Source of the DNA: Thalassotalea sp. LPB0316
Lineage (GTDB): Bacteria; Pseudomonadota; Gammaproteobacteria; Enterobacterales; Alteromonadaceae
Length of the DNA stretch: 64,000 bases
Direction of reading: 5' to 3'
Assembly: GCF_014898095.1 (NCBI RefSeq)
Contig: NZ_CP062946.1
Span: 186,001-250,000, forward strand
Part shown: one piece after another, positions 56,253 through 64,000 of the stretch
How positions within the stretch are numbered: position 1 is the stretch's first letter
How the letters are laid out: each line of letters begins with the position of its first letter
Made by a program: the position numbers and the translations under genes
Notes under the pieces: generated by a model
Seen by the model: the letters and a program-made list of their open reading frames with translations, nothing else
Told to the model about the DNA's origin: nothing
The model's database searches: none

Positions 56253-57077
56253 TTAATGCTCTCCATAGTCATAGGTAACTAATGGTCTAGCATTTGCGTT
56301 AAGTTCAACATGTGCTTGTGCATCAAAAAATCGGGCAATATTGGCTTTAGTAATCACTTTATTGGGTTCGCCCTGTGCAACCAGTTGGCCTTGATGAAGC
56401 AACAACAGCTTATCTGATATTGCCGCCGCCAGATTTAAATCGTGAAACGAAGCGAGTACCGTCATATCTAATGATTTAGCCAAGCGCATAATGTCGATTT
56501 GATATTTGATATCCAAATGGCTGGTCGGCTCATCCATAATCAACAGCTTTGGCTGCTGAACAATGGCTTTAGCGATCAGCGCTCGCTGCTTTTCTCCGCC
56601 TGATAACGACTCAAAACCTTGATTCGTTTTGTCCGTTAAACCAACCTGCTCAATAGCCTGAGCTATTTGCTGATGCTGTGCTTTAGAGGTGCGAGAAAAC
56701 GCTGATAAATAAGGCACGACACCTAATGCAACGACATCAAAAACCGTTAAATTAAACTCGTTAGGGGTTTCTTGTACCACCACGGCTACATCTTGGGCAA
56801 ACGCTTTGGTACAAATGCTGTCAATGGGTTGTTGCTGAAAGCTAATAACACCTGCACAAGGGGTTAAATAGCGATATAAACAGCGAAGTAGAGTTGATTT
56901 ACCTGCGCCATTGCCGCCAATTAAACCAACGAATTGACCCGGCTCAATAGCAAACGAGATATCGCGTAGAATGTTTTTTTGTTGATAAGCAAACGAGAGG
57001 TGTTGGCAACTTAGTATTGCAGTATTTGAAGATGTCGTACTTGAAAGTGCCATTTTTTGCCTGTAATTCGCGGCCAT
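56253..57077 (-). CDS. btuD: Cobalamin ABC transporter ATPase BtuD
   Basis: ATPase of the B12 importer. Walker A GGNGAGKST (about residues 54-62), signature LSGGEKQRALIAKAI, Walker B LLIMDEPTSHLD. The longest frame uses a GTG at 57089 that overlaps the SD; ATG 57077, 6-7 nt after GGAG, is the likely start and gives 274 aa. First gene of the btu unit. A 14-bp palindrome overlaps its SD and probably links translation to the upstream riboswitch. Confidence 0.9.
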   Translation of the reverse strand: MAANYRQKMALSSTTSSNTAILSCQHLSFAYQQKNILRDISFAIEPGQFVGLIGGNGAGKSTLLRCLYRYLTPCAGVISFQQQPIDSICTKAFAQDVAVVVQETPNEFNLTVFDVVALGVVPYLSAFSRTSKAQHQQIAQAIEQVGLTDKTNQGFESLSGGEKQRALIAKAIVQQPKLLIMDEPTSHLDIKYQIDIMRLAKSLDMTVLASFHDLNLAAAISDKLLLLHQGQLVAQGEPNKVITKANIARFFDAQAHVELNANARPLVTYDYGEH

Positions 57078-57086
57078 ACGACACTC

Positions 57087-57100
57087 CACAGCTAGCTGTG
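57087..57100 (-). promoter_or_regulatory. Palindrome overlapping the btuD ribosome site
   Basis: Perfect 14-bp palindrome CACAGCTAGCTGTG. Its 3' edge on the minus strand includes the first G of the GGAG ribosome site (57084-57087). It is a candidate SD-sequestering or antisequestering hairpin of the cobalamin riboswitch. Confidence 0.5.
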
Positions 57101-57144
57101 TAGGTCAGTATAGAGTATTCCCGCTCAACCTGTTTCTATTGCTA

Positions 57145-57305
57145 TAGTAACGCCCTGGTATCCTGACTTACAGCTTCTAGATATAACCCTTCCAAGTCGT
57201 TGGTCAGCCAAATGACTCGTGGTTGTGATATCGCTCTGTTTACAGTTGCGGGTACAGTTGCGAATTCTCATCGCATTCCCAGTGTGCAGCGCTACGTTGT
57301 TGCCT
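57145..57305 (-). promoter_or_regulatory. Cobalamin riboswitch of btuD-btuC-cobO-btuF
   Basis: On the minus strand: GGGAATGCGATGAG, CGCAACTGTACCCGCAACTG, and the B12 box AAGTCAGGATACCAG (57155-57169). All core elements of the class are present and close to consensus, with a long variable arm between them. Confidence 0.92.
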
Positions 57306-57388
57306 GTATTATCTTACCTTGGCAAAATAATACAAGCATAGAACTGGCATTATGTCAGAGTTTTTTTATCTAGCTCATAACCTGAGCG

Positions 57389-58276
57389 TTAACTCGCTTG
57401 CTGAACTAAATGCACATCGCGCTGCGGGAAAGGAATGGTAATATTGTGTTGTTCCAGCGCTAAATAAATCGCCTTATTCGCTTTGTACTTAAACGCGAAT
57501 AACTCAGTGGTGGGTACCCAAACCCTCACTTCGATGTTGATCGCACTATCAGCAAATTCACTGATCCCAACTTGGCATTTACTCTCATCTTCTAGACCTT
57601 CAATACCAACAATAGTCGCCTTCACTAAATCAGCCACGGCAACGGGGTTATCATCGTATGAAATACCGACGTTAAGCTCTAGTAAGGACTTCTCTTTTGA
57701 ATTGTGCAAGATTTCCCCGACAATGTGCTTATTAGGAATAGTGATATCAACATCGTCTTCGTCAGCCAAAACGGTGTAGGCGAGTAACACCTCTTTAACC
57801 ACACCTTTGACCCCTTGTACTTCAATCGTGTCTCCGACCACAAACGGACGAGTTAAAATAATATTGAAACCAGCCGCGTAGTTTGACAACAAGCCCTGAA
57901 ACGCCAAACTAGCACCTAGGGAAATTGCACCAATGGCAGCAACAAATGGGGTTACACTGATACCGAGTTTACTCAACGCAACAATCAACACCATTATCAC
58001 AACGATCATTTTTGCTGTGCTTGCTAAAAATTTACTCAAGGTAATATCTAGCTTTTGGTTTAGACACAGCTTGAGTACGAGCTTAGCGACTTTCCCCGCG
58101 ATGTAATAACCTAAAAGAAAAATCAGTAATGCACCAACAATCTGAAAACTGTAGTTGGCAAAGAATTCAACAATTAACTGATAAAAATACGTCACTTGAT
58201 TGAGCTCTTCCTTTAATAACTCTGACGGCGCTAAACTTGTTACCGACGCTGTTTCATTTTGATTTGACTGAAGCAT
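57389..58276 (-). CDS. mscS: Small-conductance mechanosensitive channel (MscS family)
   Basis: Homoheptameric channel that releases solutes on hypo-osmotic shock. Three N-terminal spans, the pore helix TM3 with GAISLGASLAFQGLLSNYAAG, and the cytoplasmic vestibule starting ILTRPFVVGDTIEVQGVKGVV. I chose ATG 58276 (GGA upstream, MLQSNQNE; 295 aa) over ATG 58351, which has no SD. Single gene. Confidence 0.9.
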   Translation of the reverse strand: MLQSNQNETASVTSLAPSELLKEELNQVTYFYQLIVEFFANYSFQIVGALLIFLLGYYIAGKVAKLVLKLCLNQKLDITLSKFLASTAKMIVVIMVLIVALSKLGISVTPFVAAIGAISLGASLAFQGLLSNYAAGFNIILTRPFVVGDTIEVQGVKGVVKEVLLAYTVLADEDDVDITIPNKHIVGEILHNSKEKSLLELNVGISYDDNPVAVADLVKATIVGIEGLEDESKCQVGISEFADSAINIEVRVWVPTTELFAFKYKANKAIYLALEQHNITIPFPQRDVHLVQQAS

Positions 58277-58439
58277 ATGAATTCCATCACTTTTTCTTAA
58301 ATTAAACTCATTATTACTGTTCTGGTTACATTTTTCTACATAGTTAACCATAGATAATTACATGAAAAACAACGATAGTAGAGAGATAAACAACAGGTTA
58401 ACAACTTGTAAACGGAATAATATAAACTGGAGAGCTATT

Positions 58440-58850
58440 ATGAAGCGACTAATCATTTCACTTACTGCAATTTTTCTTTCAACAACAGCCTTAGCAGCAT
58501 CGACAGTGCAAGAAGGTGTTATTGAACAATCTAATGCAATTAGTACCAAGGTAGGCAAAGATGGTAAGCCGCTATTAGGCGCTGCAGTTGGTGTCGGCAT
58601 TGGTTCACAAATTGGTGGCGGCAGTGGCAATGATGCGGCAAAAGTTGTCGGTGGCGTAATGGGCGCAAAACGCGCTGCAGCTAAGCAACAAAAGACAATG
58701 TACGGCTGGCGATATATTATCAAAATCAATAATCAGTTACAGGCGGTTGACGTTTGGTGTGATAAGCCGCAGTCTCAATGCCCTGGTTATGCACCCGGCG
58801 AAGAGGTTTACCTGATCAATGGCAGTGAAGTGGCTGCCAAAGCAAAATAA
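58440..58850 (+). CDS. Small secreted glycine-zipper protein
   Basis: 136-aa protein: signal peptide (MKRLIISLTAIFLSTTALA), a glycine-zipper stretch (LGAAVGVGIGSQIGGGSG, then VVGGVMGAKRAAA) and a C-terminal domain with two cysteines (VWCDKPQSQCPGY) that may form a disulfide. The ATG at 58440 follows GGAGAG; an upstream ATG at 58362 has no SD. Resembles envelope glycine-zipper 2TM proteins. Function unknown. Confidence 0.75.
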   Translation: MKRLIISLTAIFLSTTALAASTVQEGVIEQSNAISTKVGKDGKPLLGAAVGVGIGSQIGGGSGNDAAKVVGGVMGAKRAAAKQQKTMYGWRYIIKINNQLQAVDVWCDKPQSQCPGYAPGEEVYLINGSEVAAKAK

Positions 58851-58862
58851 TGAATCAGGCAT

Positions 58863-58889
58863 AAAAAAAGCGACATAACGTCGCTTTTT
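58863..58889. terminator. Bidirectional terminator after the glycine-zipper gene
   Basis: AAAAAGCGAC (58865-58874) / GTCGCTTTTT (58880-58889) around a 5-nt loop. Serves the convergent genes on both strands and touches the FlgO-like stop codon. Confidence 0.88.
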
Positions 58890-59558
58890 CTATTGTTCGA
58901 TTTTAACCCAACGACTTTCGTCGTATTGGTCCGTTGGCAATATTGTAATGCCGTCCTTGACAACTTTTTGCTGCATATCAACCTCTTTACCCATCGCCCA
59001 GCGCGGGATGAAGGTTTGCGACGAAGCGACAACAACATGCGACATCATGCCTATCATTCTTGCATTGACAATATAACCATTGGCTTGCTCAACCATAGTG
59101 CCAGTGACAACATAGTCGATAATTTGACGTTGTGATAACTCTTCATAGTTGCGGCTAAACACAAAGTCACCCTCAGGCGTTACCCGAAAGAACCCAGTTG
59201 ACTTAAAATCAACCACGATCAAACCATTTTGTTGCAAGTGATGCATAAAGCTTTCGGCTAATTGATTACCCAACCAATTCGTTGACTCAAGATCCGATAA
59301 ATTAACAAATGACGCTACAGCCACAGGTGTACTCGCTGTAACAAAACTACTTTTTTCAAGCATTTGCTCGGTTAAGCCAGCCACAATAGTATTAAGTTGG
59401 TGGCTCGGCAACTCATCTTGGTCGATGGTCTGTTCAATAGTTGATGTCGAGTTATCATTGGCTTTCTGGTCAAAATAACTGTAATCGTCTTGATTGCCTT
59501 CGAGCGAAGTGCATGAGACCAACCCAGTTAAAACCACTATTGAAATTAAAATTCTCAT
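58890..59558 (-). CDS. FlgO-like outer-membrane lipoprotein
   Basis: 222-aa lipoprotein: lipobox LVSC with the cysteine at residue 16, then a FlgO-type domain (about 55-200) with VAVASFVNLSDLESTNWLGNQLAESFMHHLQQNG and VVDFKSTGFFRVTPEGDFVFSR. FlgO in Vibrio is needed for flagellar stability. No flagellar genes are near, so the flagellar link is not established here. Confidence 0.8.
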   Translation of the reverse strand: MRILISIVVLTGLVSCTSLEGNQDDYSYFDQKANDNSTSTIEQTIDQDELPSHQLNTIVAGLTEQMLEKSSFVTASTPVAVASFVNLSDLESTNWLGNQLAESFMHHLQQNGLIVVDFKSTGFFRVTPEGDFVFSRNYEELSQRQIIDYVVTGTMVEQANGYIVNARMIGMMSHVVVASSQTFIPRWAMGKEVDMQQKVVKDGITILPTDQYDESRWVKIEQ

Positions 59559-59659
59559 TCCGCTGCCTTATTTGTATCGTAATGCAAAAAACTAATGCAT
59601 TTTTTACGCCAACACATGAGATTATTCGATCACCGATCAAGAATAAGCTTGATTAGTCC

Positions 59660-60862
59660 TTAGCTCGGATCTTTAACAAACCACTTCAGCATATCCAACA
59701 ATTTAGGCTCTTTACCATACATCGTCATACACATTTTAAATAACCTAGCTGCCGCAGTTCGAATATAAAAGCATGTAAGTAGTGTTAAGCTTAAGGCAAT
59801 GATGGGCTGCCAAATTGGCACATCAATTAACGACATTTTTACCGGCATTGCGGCAAACGCGGTCAGCGGGAATAAACTTAAAAAGGTAAGCGCCCAACCG
59901 GAAGGGCTTTCCAGGGTAATAAACGTCAGCAGTAATGGCAATAACGGCAGTAGCATCATCGCCGACTTGCCACTGTGATTAGGGTCATCAATCGCCGCGG
60001 CAATAGCCGCCATAATGCAGGTACAAAAATAGACACCAGTAACAGCAAACACCACCAACCAAGGGAGCAGACGCCAGTCGATAAACGAAAAATCAACGCT
60101 CGTATTATTGAGCACAACCGAGGTAAACGCCATCACCAATAAAATAGTAATAACGACTGAAGCCATTGCTTTAATAGCATGCAACACTTGCCCTAGAATC
60201 TTGCCATCAACCCATGTTTGAGGGCTAATACAAGAATATAATTGTTCCGTAACTCGTTGCTGTTTTTCACCCGTCACACTAACAAATAATTGACCAAAAC
60301 AAGTGAACACACCAACGCCGATCATTATTAACATACCTAATGCAATCGTTTCATTTGACGATTCTTGAGTTTTCACACTCTCATCAAGGTATTCGATGTC
60401 GATGTCAGCACCTTGGCGAATAGCTTCAAGTTGCTCATTGTTGAGACCGAGTGTTTGACTGTATTGCTCTTTGTAATGCTCGCGTAAAACAGCGTGTAAA
60501 TCGTTAAGCCAACTGTGTTTATCACGGCTTAAAATCAACAGTTTTGGCATCACTTCTTGCTTGCTTTGCTCAACGACAATCGCATCCCAGCGTTCATCCT
60601 TTAGTGCTTGGGTCAACTCTGCCAAGTCACTTTGTAGTGCAGTAAAGCTAAATTTCTCATGAGTTAATGCAAACGAGCTCAAGGGCTTAACCGCAACGCG
60701 GTATTCTTCGGTGTAATCATGTTTTACGGTCTGCCATAAAAAAACAACGACACCAACCGCTAGCATGATCAACTTAGAAATAATTTCCTGTTTCCACTTA
60801 AAAAAGTGCATAAACTCCCAGCTCGCAACTAACCAAGTTTTTCTCCATTGCTGATTAAGCAT
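59660..60862 (-). CDS. ABC transporter permease (NatB/ABC-2 type)
   Basis: Membrane protein with one span near the N terminus, a large periplasmic domain (about 60-170) and about five spans in the C-terminal half. This topology is that of ABC-2/NatB exporters. The ATG at 60862 has AGGAG 7 nt upstream inside the 3' end of the ATPase gene (8-bp overlap); the longer frame to 60973 is an artefact of overlap. 400 aa. Substrate unknown; Na+ in NatB of Bacillus. Confidence 0.87.
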   Translation of the reverse strand: MLNQQWRKTWLVASWEFMHFFKWKQEIISKLIMLAVGVVVFLWQTVKHDYTEEYRVAVKPLSSFALTHEKFSFTALQSDLAELTQALKDERWDAIVVEQSKQEVMPKLLILSRDKHSWLNDLHAVLREHYKEQYSQTLGLNNEQLEAIRQGADIDIEYLDESVKTQESSNETIALGMLIMIGVGVFTCFGQLFVSVTGEKQQRVTEQLYSCISPQTWVDGKILGQVLHAIKAMASVVITILLVMAFTSVVLNNTSVDFSFIDWRLLPWLVVFAVTGVYFCTCIMAAIAAAIDDPNHSGKSAMMLLPLLPLLLTFITLESPSGWALTFLSLFPLTAFAAMPVKMSLIDVPIWQPIIALSLTLLTCFYIRTAAARLFKMCMTMYGKEPKLLDMLKWFVKDPS

Positions 60863-61805
60863 ATTGTCGCTCCTGTGCCGCTTGTTGGTATTGCGTTTTG
60901 TGCTGTGAAATGGCTTTGAGGTAGAGTTGATGTAAATCCAGTGATTGACTTTGAACTGCTGTAATTTCGCCAACTTGCGCTAACATCTCCAATGCTTGAT
61001 TGATCGATTGTTCGGGCTGCAAATACACTTGTAGTTTGTTGTCTTCAAAAGGCGCTAGTTGCCAAGTTTGTTGAGCTGTTAATAACCCCGCTTGGTCGAT
61101 AGCACGATAAGTAAGGGTCAATACCTTATTCGACTGCGCTTGTGCTCGAATATCTGCTAAGTTGCCGTAAAAAACCGCTTCACCAAGGTTCATTAGCAAC
61201 ATGCGATCAGCGAGCTTTTCAACCATTGCCATTTGGTGAGCACTGAGAATCACCGTCATCCCCTGTGCTTTAAGCTGAGTTAAAAAATCGACCACTTTTT
61301 CTTGATTGACGGGATCTAAGCCAGAAAACGGCTCATCTAAAATCACCCATTTAGGTCGATGAATCACCGCACTAATCAGTTGGACTTTTTGCTGATTACC
61401 TTTCGACAAGGACTTAAGTTGCTCGTCTGCGCGATCACTTAAATCGAACTTATCTAGCCAACCAAGGGCTTCCTGCTCGGCAATGGCTTTAGTTAAGCCA
61501 TGTAAACGCGCAAAATAAACGAGATTTTTAAGCACCGACTTTTCCGGATAAAGGCCGCGATCTTCGGGTAGGTAACCCAGCGCATGAGCAGGTATATGAC
61601 TAAAAAACTGACCGTCGAGTTTTAACGATATCTGCCCGCTATCAGGTTTGGTAAAGCCCGTGAGCATTCGCACTAAAGACGACTTACCCGCGCCATTAGG
61701 ACCAAGCAAGGCAAAGATTTCACCCTGCTTAACGTGAAATGATAATTGATTAACCGCGGTCACATTGCCGTAAGACTTTATGACCTCGTTAACACTGAGT
61801 TCCAT
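60855..61805 (-). CDS. ABC transporter ATP-binding protein (NatA-like)
   Basis: 316-aa ATPase with Walker A GPNGAGKSS (about 35-43), signature LSKGNQQKVQLISAVIH, Walker B WVILDEPFSGLDP and a C-terminal DUF4162-type extension (about 220-316), common in NatA-like exporters. Overlaps the permease gene; first of the two-gene unit. Confidence 0.9.
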   Translation of the reverse strand: MELSVNEVIKSYGNVTAVNQLSFHVKQGEIFALLGPNGAGKSSLVRMLTGFTKPDSGQISLKLDGQFFSHIPAHALGYLPEDRGLYPEKSVLKNLVYFARLHGLTKAIAEQEALGWLDKFDLSDRADEQLKSLSKGNQQKVQLISAVIHRPKWVILDEPFSGLDPVNQEKVVDFLTQLKAQGMTVILSAHQMAMVEKLADRMLLMNLGEAVFYGNLADIRAQAQSNKVLTLTYRAIDQAGLLTAQQTWQLAPFEDNKLQVYLQPEQSINQALEMLAQVGEITAVQSQSLDLHQLYLKAISQHKTQYQQAAQERQYA

Positions 61806-61880
61806 ATCAATCCCTTGATTTTTAAATTTACAAATAATTTACATTTATCCATCCTGGATTACTAGTATTAAATCCTCAAT

Positions 61881-62987
61881 TTACAGCTCTATGCCTAACG
61901 AAATAAACGTCTTATAGTCGTTTTTCTCTGGGGTATTGTTGGCATCATCGGCCTGAGGATTAGACTGCCTGTCCCAAATAAACGAGAGGTCTAAGTCAAT
62001 ATTTTCAAATAAATCGTATTCAAAGGTTAAAAACAGTTCATGACGCAAGCCACCACTTTCTTTGTCACCATAATTGACATTGTAAGACGCCTTAATATCG
62101 AGATCTTTGTTAATTTCATGCTGATAGTGGGTTTCCAAGAAGCCACCAAAAGATTTTTCTTTATTCGACGCCCCTTCCTGAACATTAACATAGTAAGTTG
62201 TTCGATAACTCGGACCTATCGAGACATCCCATTCGGTTTTTCGGGTATCAATTAAGTAATAACCAACACCAGCACCAATGGTGTATTCTTTTTTCAGGTT
62301 CTTAAATGGATCTTTTACGGCGTTGAGTAAAACGGGCCTAAAAAACAGCTTTTCGGTGTAGAAAATGTCATAGGTAGCTGACAGTGACGTGTTGTTTTCC
62401 GTTTCTATTTTATCGGTTTCGGCCCGCGTATTAAAATAATCGAGTATTAAGCGAGAATCGACCGTTCGGCGCTTACCGTTAAGTCGTGCCGTCCATTCTG
62501 AGCGATCAATATTACCCGAGCTCAAGCTAAAACCCACATTTACCTTGATATCCCAAATATCTAAACCGGCTTCTTTATCACTGGCGATGGTTAACACTTC
62601 ATAAAAAGTGAAGGCGTCAGGATTGCCAAATAAACTACCTCGGCGATCGATAATTTCAATTGGCGCTTTGATAACACTGCCATCACGCAACTTTAAACTG
62701 TGTACTCTGGCAGAGATAACCGAATGAATATCATCATTATCTAAAGTTAACTTACCAAGCACATCGCTATCAAATGCCATCTCATCTTCATAATAGCCTT
62801 CAATTTCGCCCTTAAGCCACTCACCCGATGTCAGCCTAACCCAGTCAAAAATAGGATCGGTTTTGGCAAGTGCAACCAAGGCTCGCTCTTCATCGAGTAT
62901 TTCACTCGCCCAAACGGGTGTTAACGACGTGGCCAACACGAAACACAATGTAAAATATAAAACGCTTACTTTCTTTAGATAACTCAT
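61881..62987 (-). CDS. DUF481 family outer-membrane protein
   Basis: 368-aa protein with signal peptide (cut near VWA-SE), an N-terminal domain with WVRLTSGEWLKGEIEGYYEDEMAFDSDVLGKLTLD and a C-terminal DUF481 barrel of short antiparallel strands (VNVGFSLSSGNIDRSEWTARLNGKRRT onward). The start at ATG 62987 gives a standard signal peptide; the longer frame begins at a TTG (63017). Family function unknown (salt-induced in some species). Confidence 0.82.
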   Translation of the reverse strand: MSYLKKVSVLYFTLCFVLATSLTPVWASEILDEERALVALAKTDPIFDWVRLTSGEWLKGEIEGYYEDEMAFDSDVLGKLTLDNDDIHSVISARVHSLKLRDGSVIKAPIEIIDRRGSLFGNPDAFTFYEVLTIASDKEAGLDIWDIKVNVGFSLSSGNIDRSEWTARLNGKRRTVDSRLILDYFNTRAETDKIETENNTSLSATYDIFYTEKLFFRPVLLNAVKDPFKNLKKEYTIGAGVGYYLIDTRKTEWDVSIGPSYRTTYYVNVQEGASNKEKSFGGFLETHYQHEINKDLDIKASYNVNYGDKESGGLRHELFLTFEYDLFENIDLDLSFIWDRQSNPQADDANNTPEKNDYKTFISLGIEL

Positions 62988-63017
62988 TACTTTGAAATTA
63001 ATAGATTCTTTGTTCAA

Positions 63018-63473
63018 GCCTAAGTGTAGCTAAAATACTATTTCTCTCAATTGATTGCGATCAGAAAATTGCTAAATTTATCAGTTGGTTTATCACCTCA
63101 ACATAGCGAATACCAACGAGTGACTAACGACATTACTGCAAGATTAGCTAACATGTATGATTTTCGCGCTAAAACGCGACCAAGCGGCTTTACTAATAAC
63201 CGCTGTACGGGCATTATGTGATGTTAAATTGTTATAGCTTTTTTGTAATTTTGCTGTATTTGTTTTTTATCCTAAAAATAAAGCTCGGCAAGCAAAATTG
63301 CTGGAGGTGATAAGAGGGGTAAGCCGCTCTTATGCAAGCGCCTGCATCGTATATAAAAACAAACGTCTCGAGCGAACCATACGATGATAACTACACACAA
63401 GCCGTCAGCTACTTTAACACTGAACTGACACGCTAAGATTGATTCTTAAACCCACAACAAAAACTGAAGAAAC
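63018..63473. other. Gene-free region with repeat remnants and a hairpin
   Basis: 456 nt without a gene. An imperfect hairpin TAAGAG-G-GG / CC-G-CTCTTA lies at 63312-63333. GTTGGT (63084-63089) and ACCAAC (63112-63117) recall the ACCAAT ends of the MITE-like element but are too short to call. Contains the promoter regions of both flanking divergent genes. Confidence 0.5.
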
Positions 63474-64000
63474 ATGAGAGTAAAAAACTACATTTCATTG
63501 GCTTTATTGTTACCGCTTACCTTTGCAAGTGCAGTTAACGCATCGGCAATTAAGCAAACCAAAGGTGACTTTGAAGACAAGTTTCGTCAATTAGACGAAG
63601 TATTACCAACGCCAAACGTATATCGCAATGCCGCTGGTGAGCCTGGTGAGAATTACTGGCAGCAAAAAGTCGACTATAAGATCAAAGTCTCATTAGACGA
63701 AGAGAAACGCCGCTTAACCGGTAGTGAAAAAATCACCTACCAAAACAATTCACCGTACAAATTAAAGTACCTTTGGGTTCAGCTTGATCAGAATATTTTT
63801 AAGCCTGACTCAATCGCTAATATGACCAATAACTTTGGCGGCATTGGCAATCGCGGGCCGGCAGCTTCCGCGGGCGATGCTAACAAACCAGCCAAGTTAA
63901 GCTTAGGCACCTTGCGCCGCCATCAGTTTTTAGCTGATAACGAAGTAGGTTACGAAATCAGTGCAGTAAAAGACGGCAAAGGTAAAGCACTCGCGTTTAC
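63474..64000 (+). CDS. M1 family metallopeptidase (N-terminal part, cut by window end)
   Basis: Open frame from ATG 63474 to the end of the window, 175 codons. Signal peptide (MRVKNYISLALLLPLTFASA), then the start of a gluzincin/M1 N-terminal domain: QQKVDYKIKVSLDEEKRRLTGSEKITYQNNSP and LKYLWVQLDQNIF. The zinc site HExxH lies outside. Such secreted M1 peptidases are common in marine Alteromonadales. Confidence 0.85.
   Translation, partial: MRVKNYISLALLLPLTFASAVNASAIKQTKGDFEDKFRQLDEVLPTPNVYRNAAGEPGENYWQQKVDYKIKVSLDEEKRRLTGSEKITYQNNSPYKLKYLWVQLDQNIFKPDSIANMTNNFGGIGNRGPAASAGDANKPAKLSLGTLRRHQFLADNEVGYEISAVKDGKGKALAF

Noticed and set aside
58358..58729. Minus-strand frame of 123 codons opposite the glycine-zipper gene
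   Set aside because: Pro/Thr/Ala-rich antisense translation; the plus strand has a signal peptide, SD and terminator.
59585..59609. AATGCA/TGCATT hairpin with TTTT as terminator of the NatB-like gene
   Set aside because: The T-tract is on the plus-strand side, where no gene ends; on the minus strand no U-tract follows.
1..64000. CRISPR arrays, tRNA or rRNA genes, prophage, insertion sequences with transposase
   Set aside because: Searched by eye on both strands; no regularly spaced repeats, cloverleaf sequences, phage genes or transposase frames were found.

Overview
The window is chromosomal core DNA of a marine gammaproteobacterium, most likely Alteromonadales and probably close to Colwelliaceae (Thalassotalea/Colwellia-like). 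This rests on gene order, protein character, AT-rich spacers and a MITE-like repeat with ATACCAAT/ATTGGTAT ends; it is an inference, since no rRNA or tRNA is present. I see no prophage, CRISPR array, insertion sequence or tRNA gene.

Layout. 1-5916 (+): type IV pilus genes pilB-pilC-pilD, then coaE, zapD and yacG. 6016-28535 (mostly -): mutT, secA, an M23 peptidase, divergent dciA (DUF721), lpxC and the complete division/cell wall (dcw) cluster. In transcription order the cluster is mraZ-rsmH-ftsL-ftsI-murE-murF-mraY-murD-ftsW-murG-murC-ddlB-ftsQ-ftsA-ftsZ. 28.5-29.8 kb: mraZ operator region and an orphan envelope protein. 29.9-33.8 kb: Fur-type iron(III) ABC importer. 33.8-36.6 kb: TauE/SafE permease, YcxB-like protein and NnrS. 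36.7-41.1 kb: fused 2-oxoacid dehydrogenase E1, glutaryl-CoA dehydrogenase and a divergent LysR regulator. 41.1-41.4 kb: 264-bp MITE-like element. 41.4-44.5 kb: outer-membrane protein, DUF2333 protein, PCu(A)C copper chaperone and a crotonase. 44.5-47.8 kb: phage-shock (Psp) locus and its satellites. 48-51.7 kb: dusA, zur, cheX-like gene, a DUF3313-like protein and yjbQ. 51.7-57.3 kb: vitamin B12 uptake genes (btuB, btuF, cobO, btuC, btuD) under two cobalamin riboswitches. 57.4-63 kb: MscS channel, glycine-zipper protein, FlgO-like lipoprotein, NatA/NatB-like exporter and DUF481 protein. The window ends inside an M1 metallopeptidase gene.

The most interesting region is 45.2-47.85 kb. Upstream of pspA lie two tandem copies of a two-gene unit. 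Each unit is an 89-aa secreted protein followed 7-8 nt later by a 39-aa single-span membrane protein, and each ends in its own terminator. The 39-aa genes are very short and easily missed. Both units, and pspA itself, have a sigma-54 (-24/-12) promoter with the same TGGCACA core. For pspA and one unit, the same 13-bp palindrome GACATAATATGTC lies exactly 72 nt upstream of the promoter. This suggests an undescribed extension of the Psp envelope-stress regulon: secreted/membrane microprotein pairs co-activated with pspA, presumably by PspF or another sigma-54 activator encoded elsewhere.

Several start codons were moved from the longest open frame to an internal ATG with a Shine-Dalgarno sequence or better family fit: mutT, mraY, murE, pcuC, dusA, btuB, btuD, mscS, the glycine-zipper gene, the natB-like gene and the DUF481 gene.
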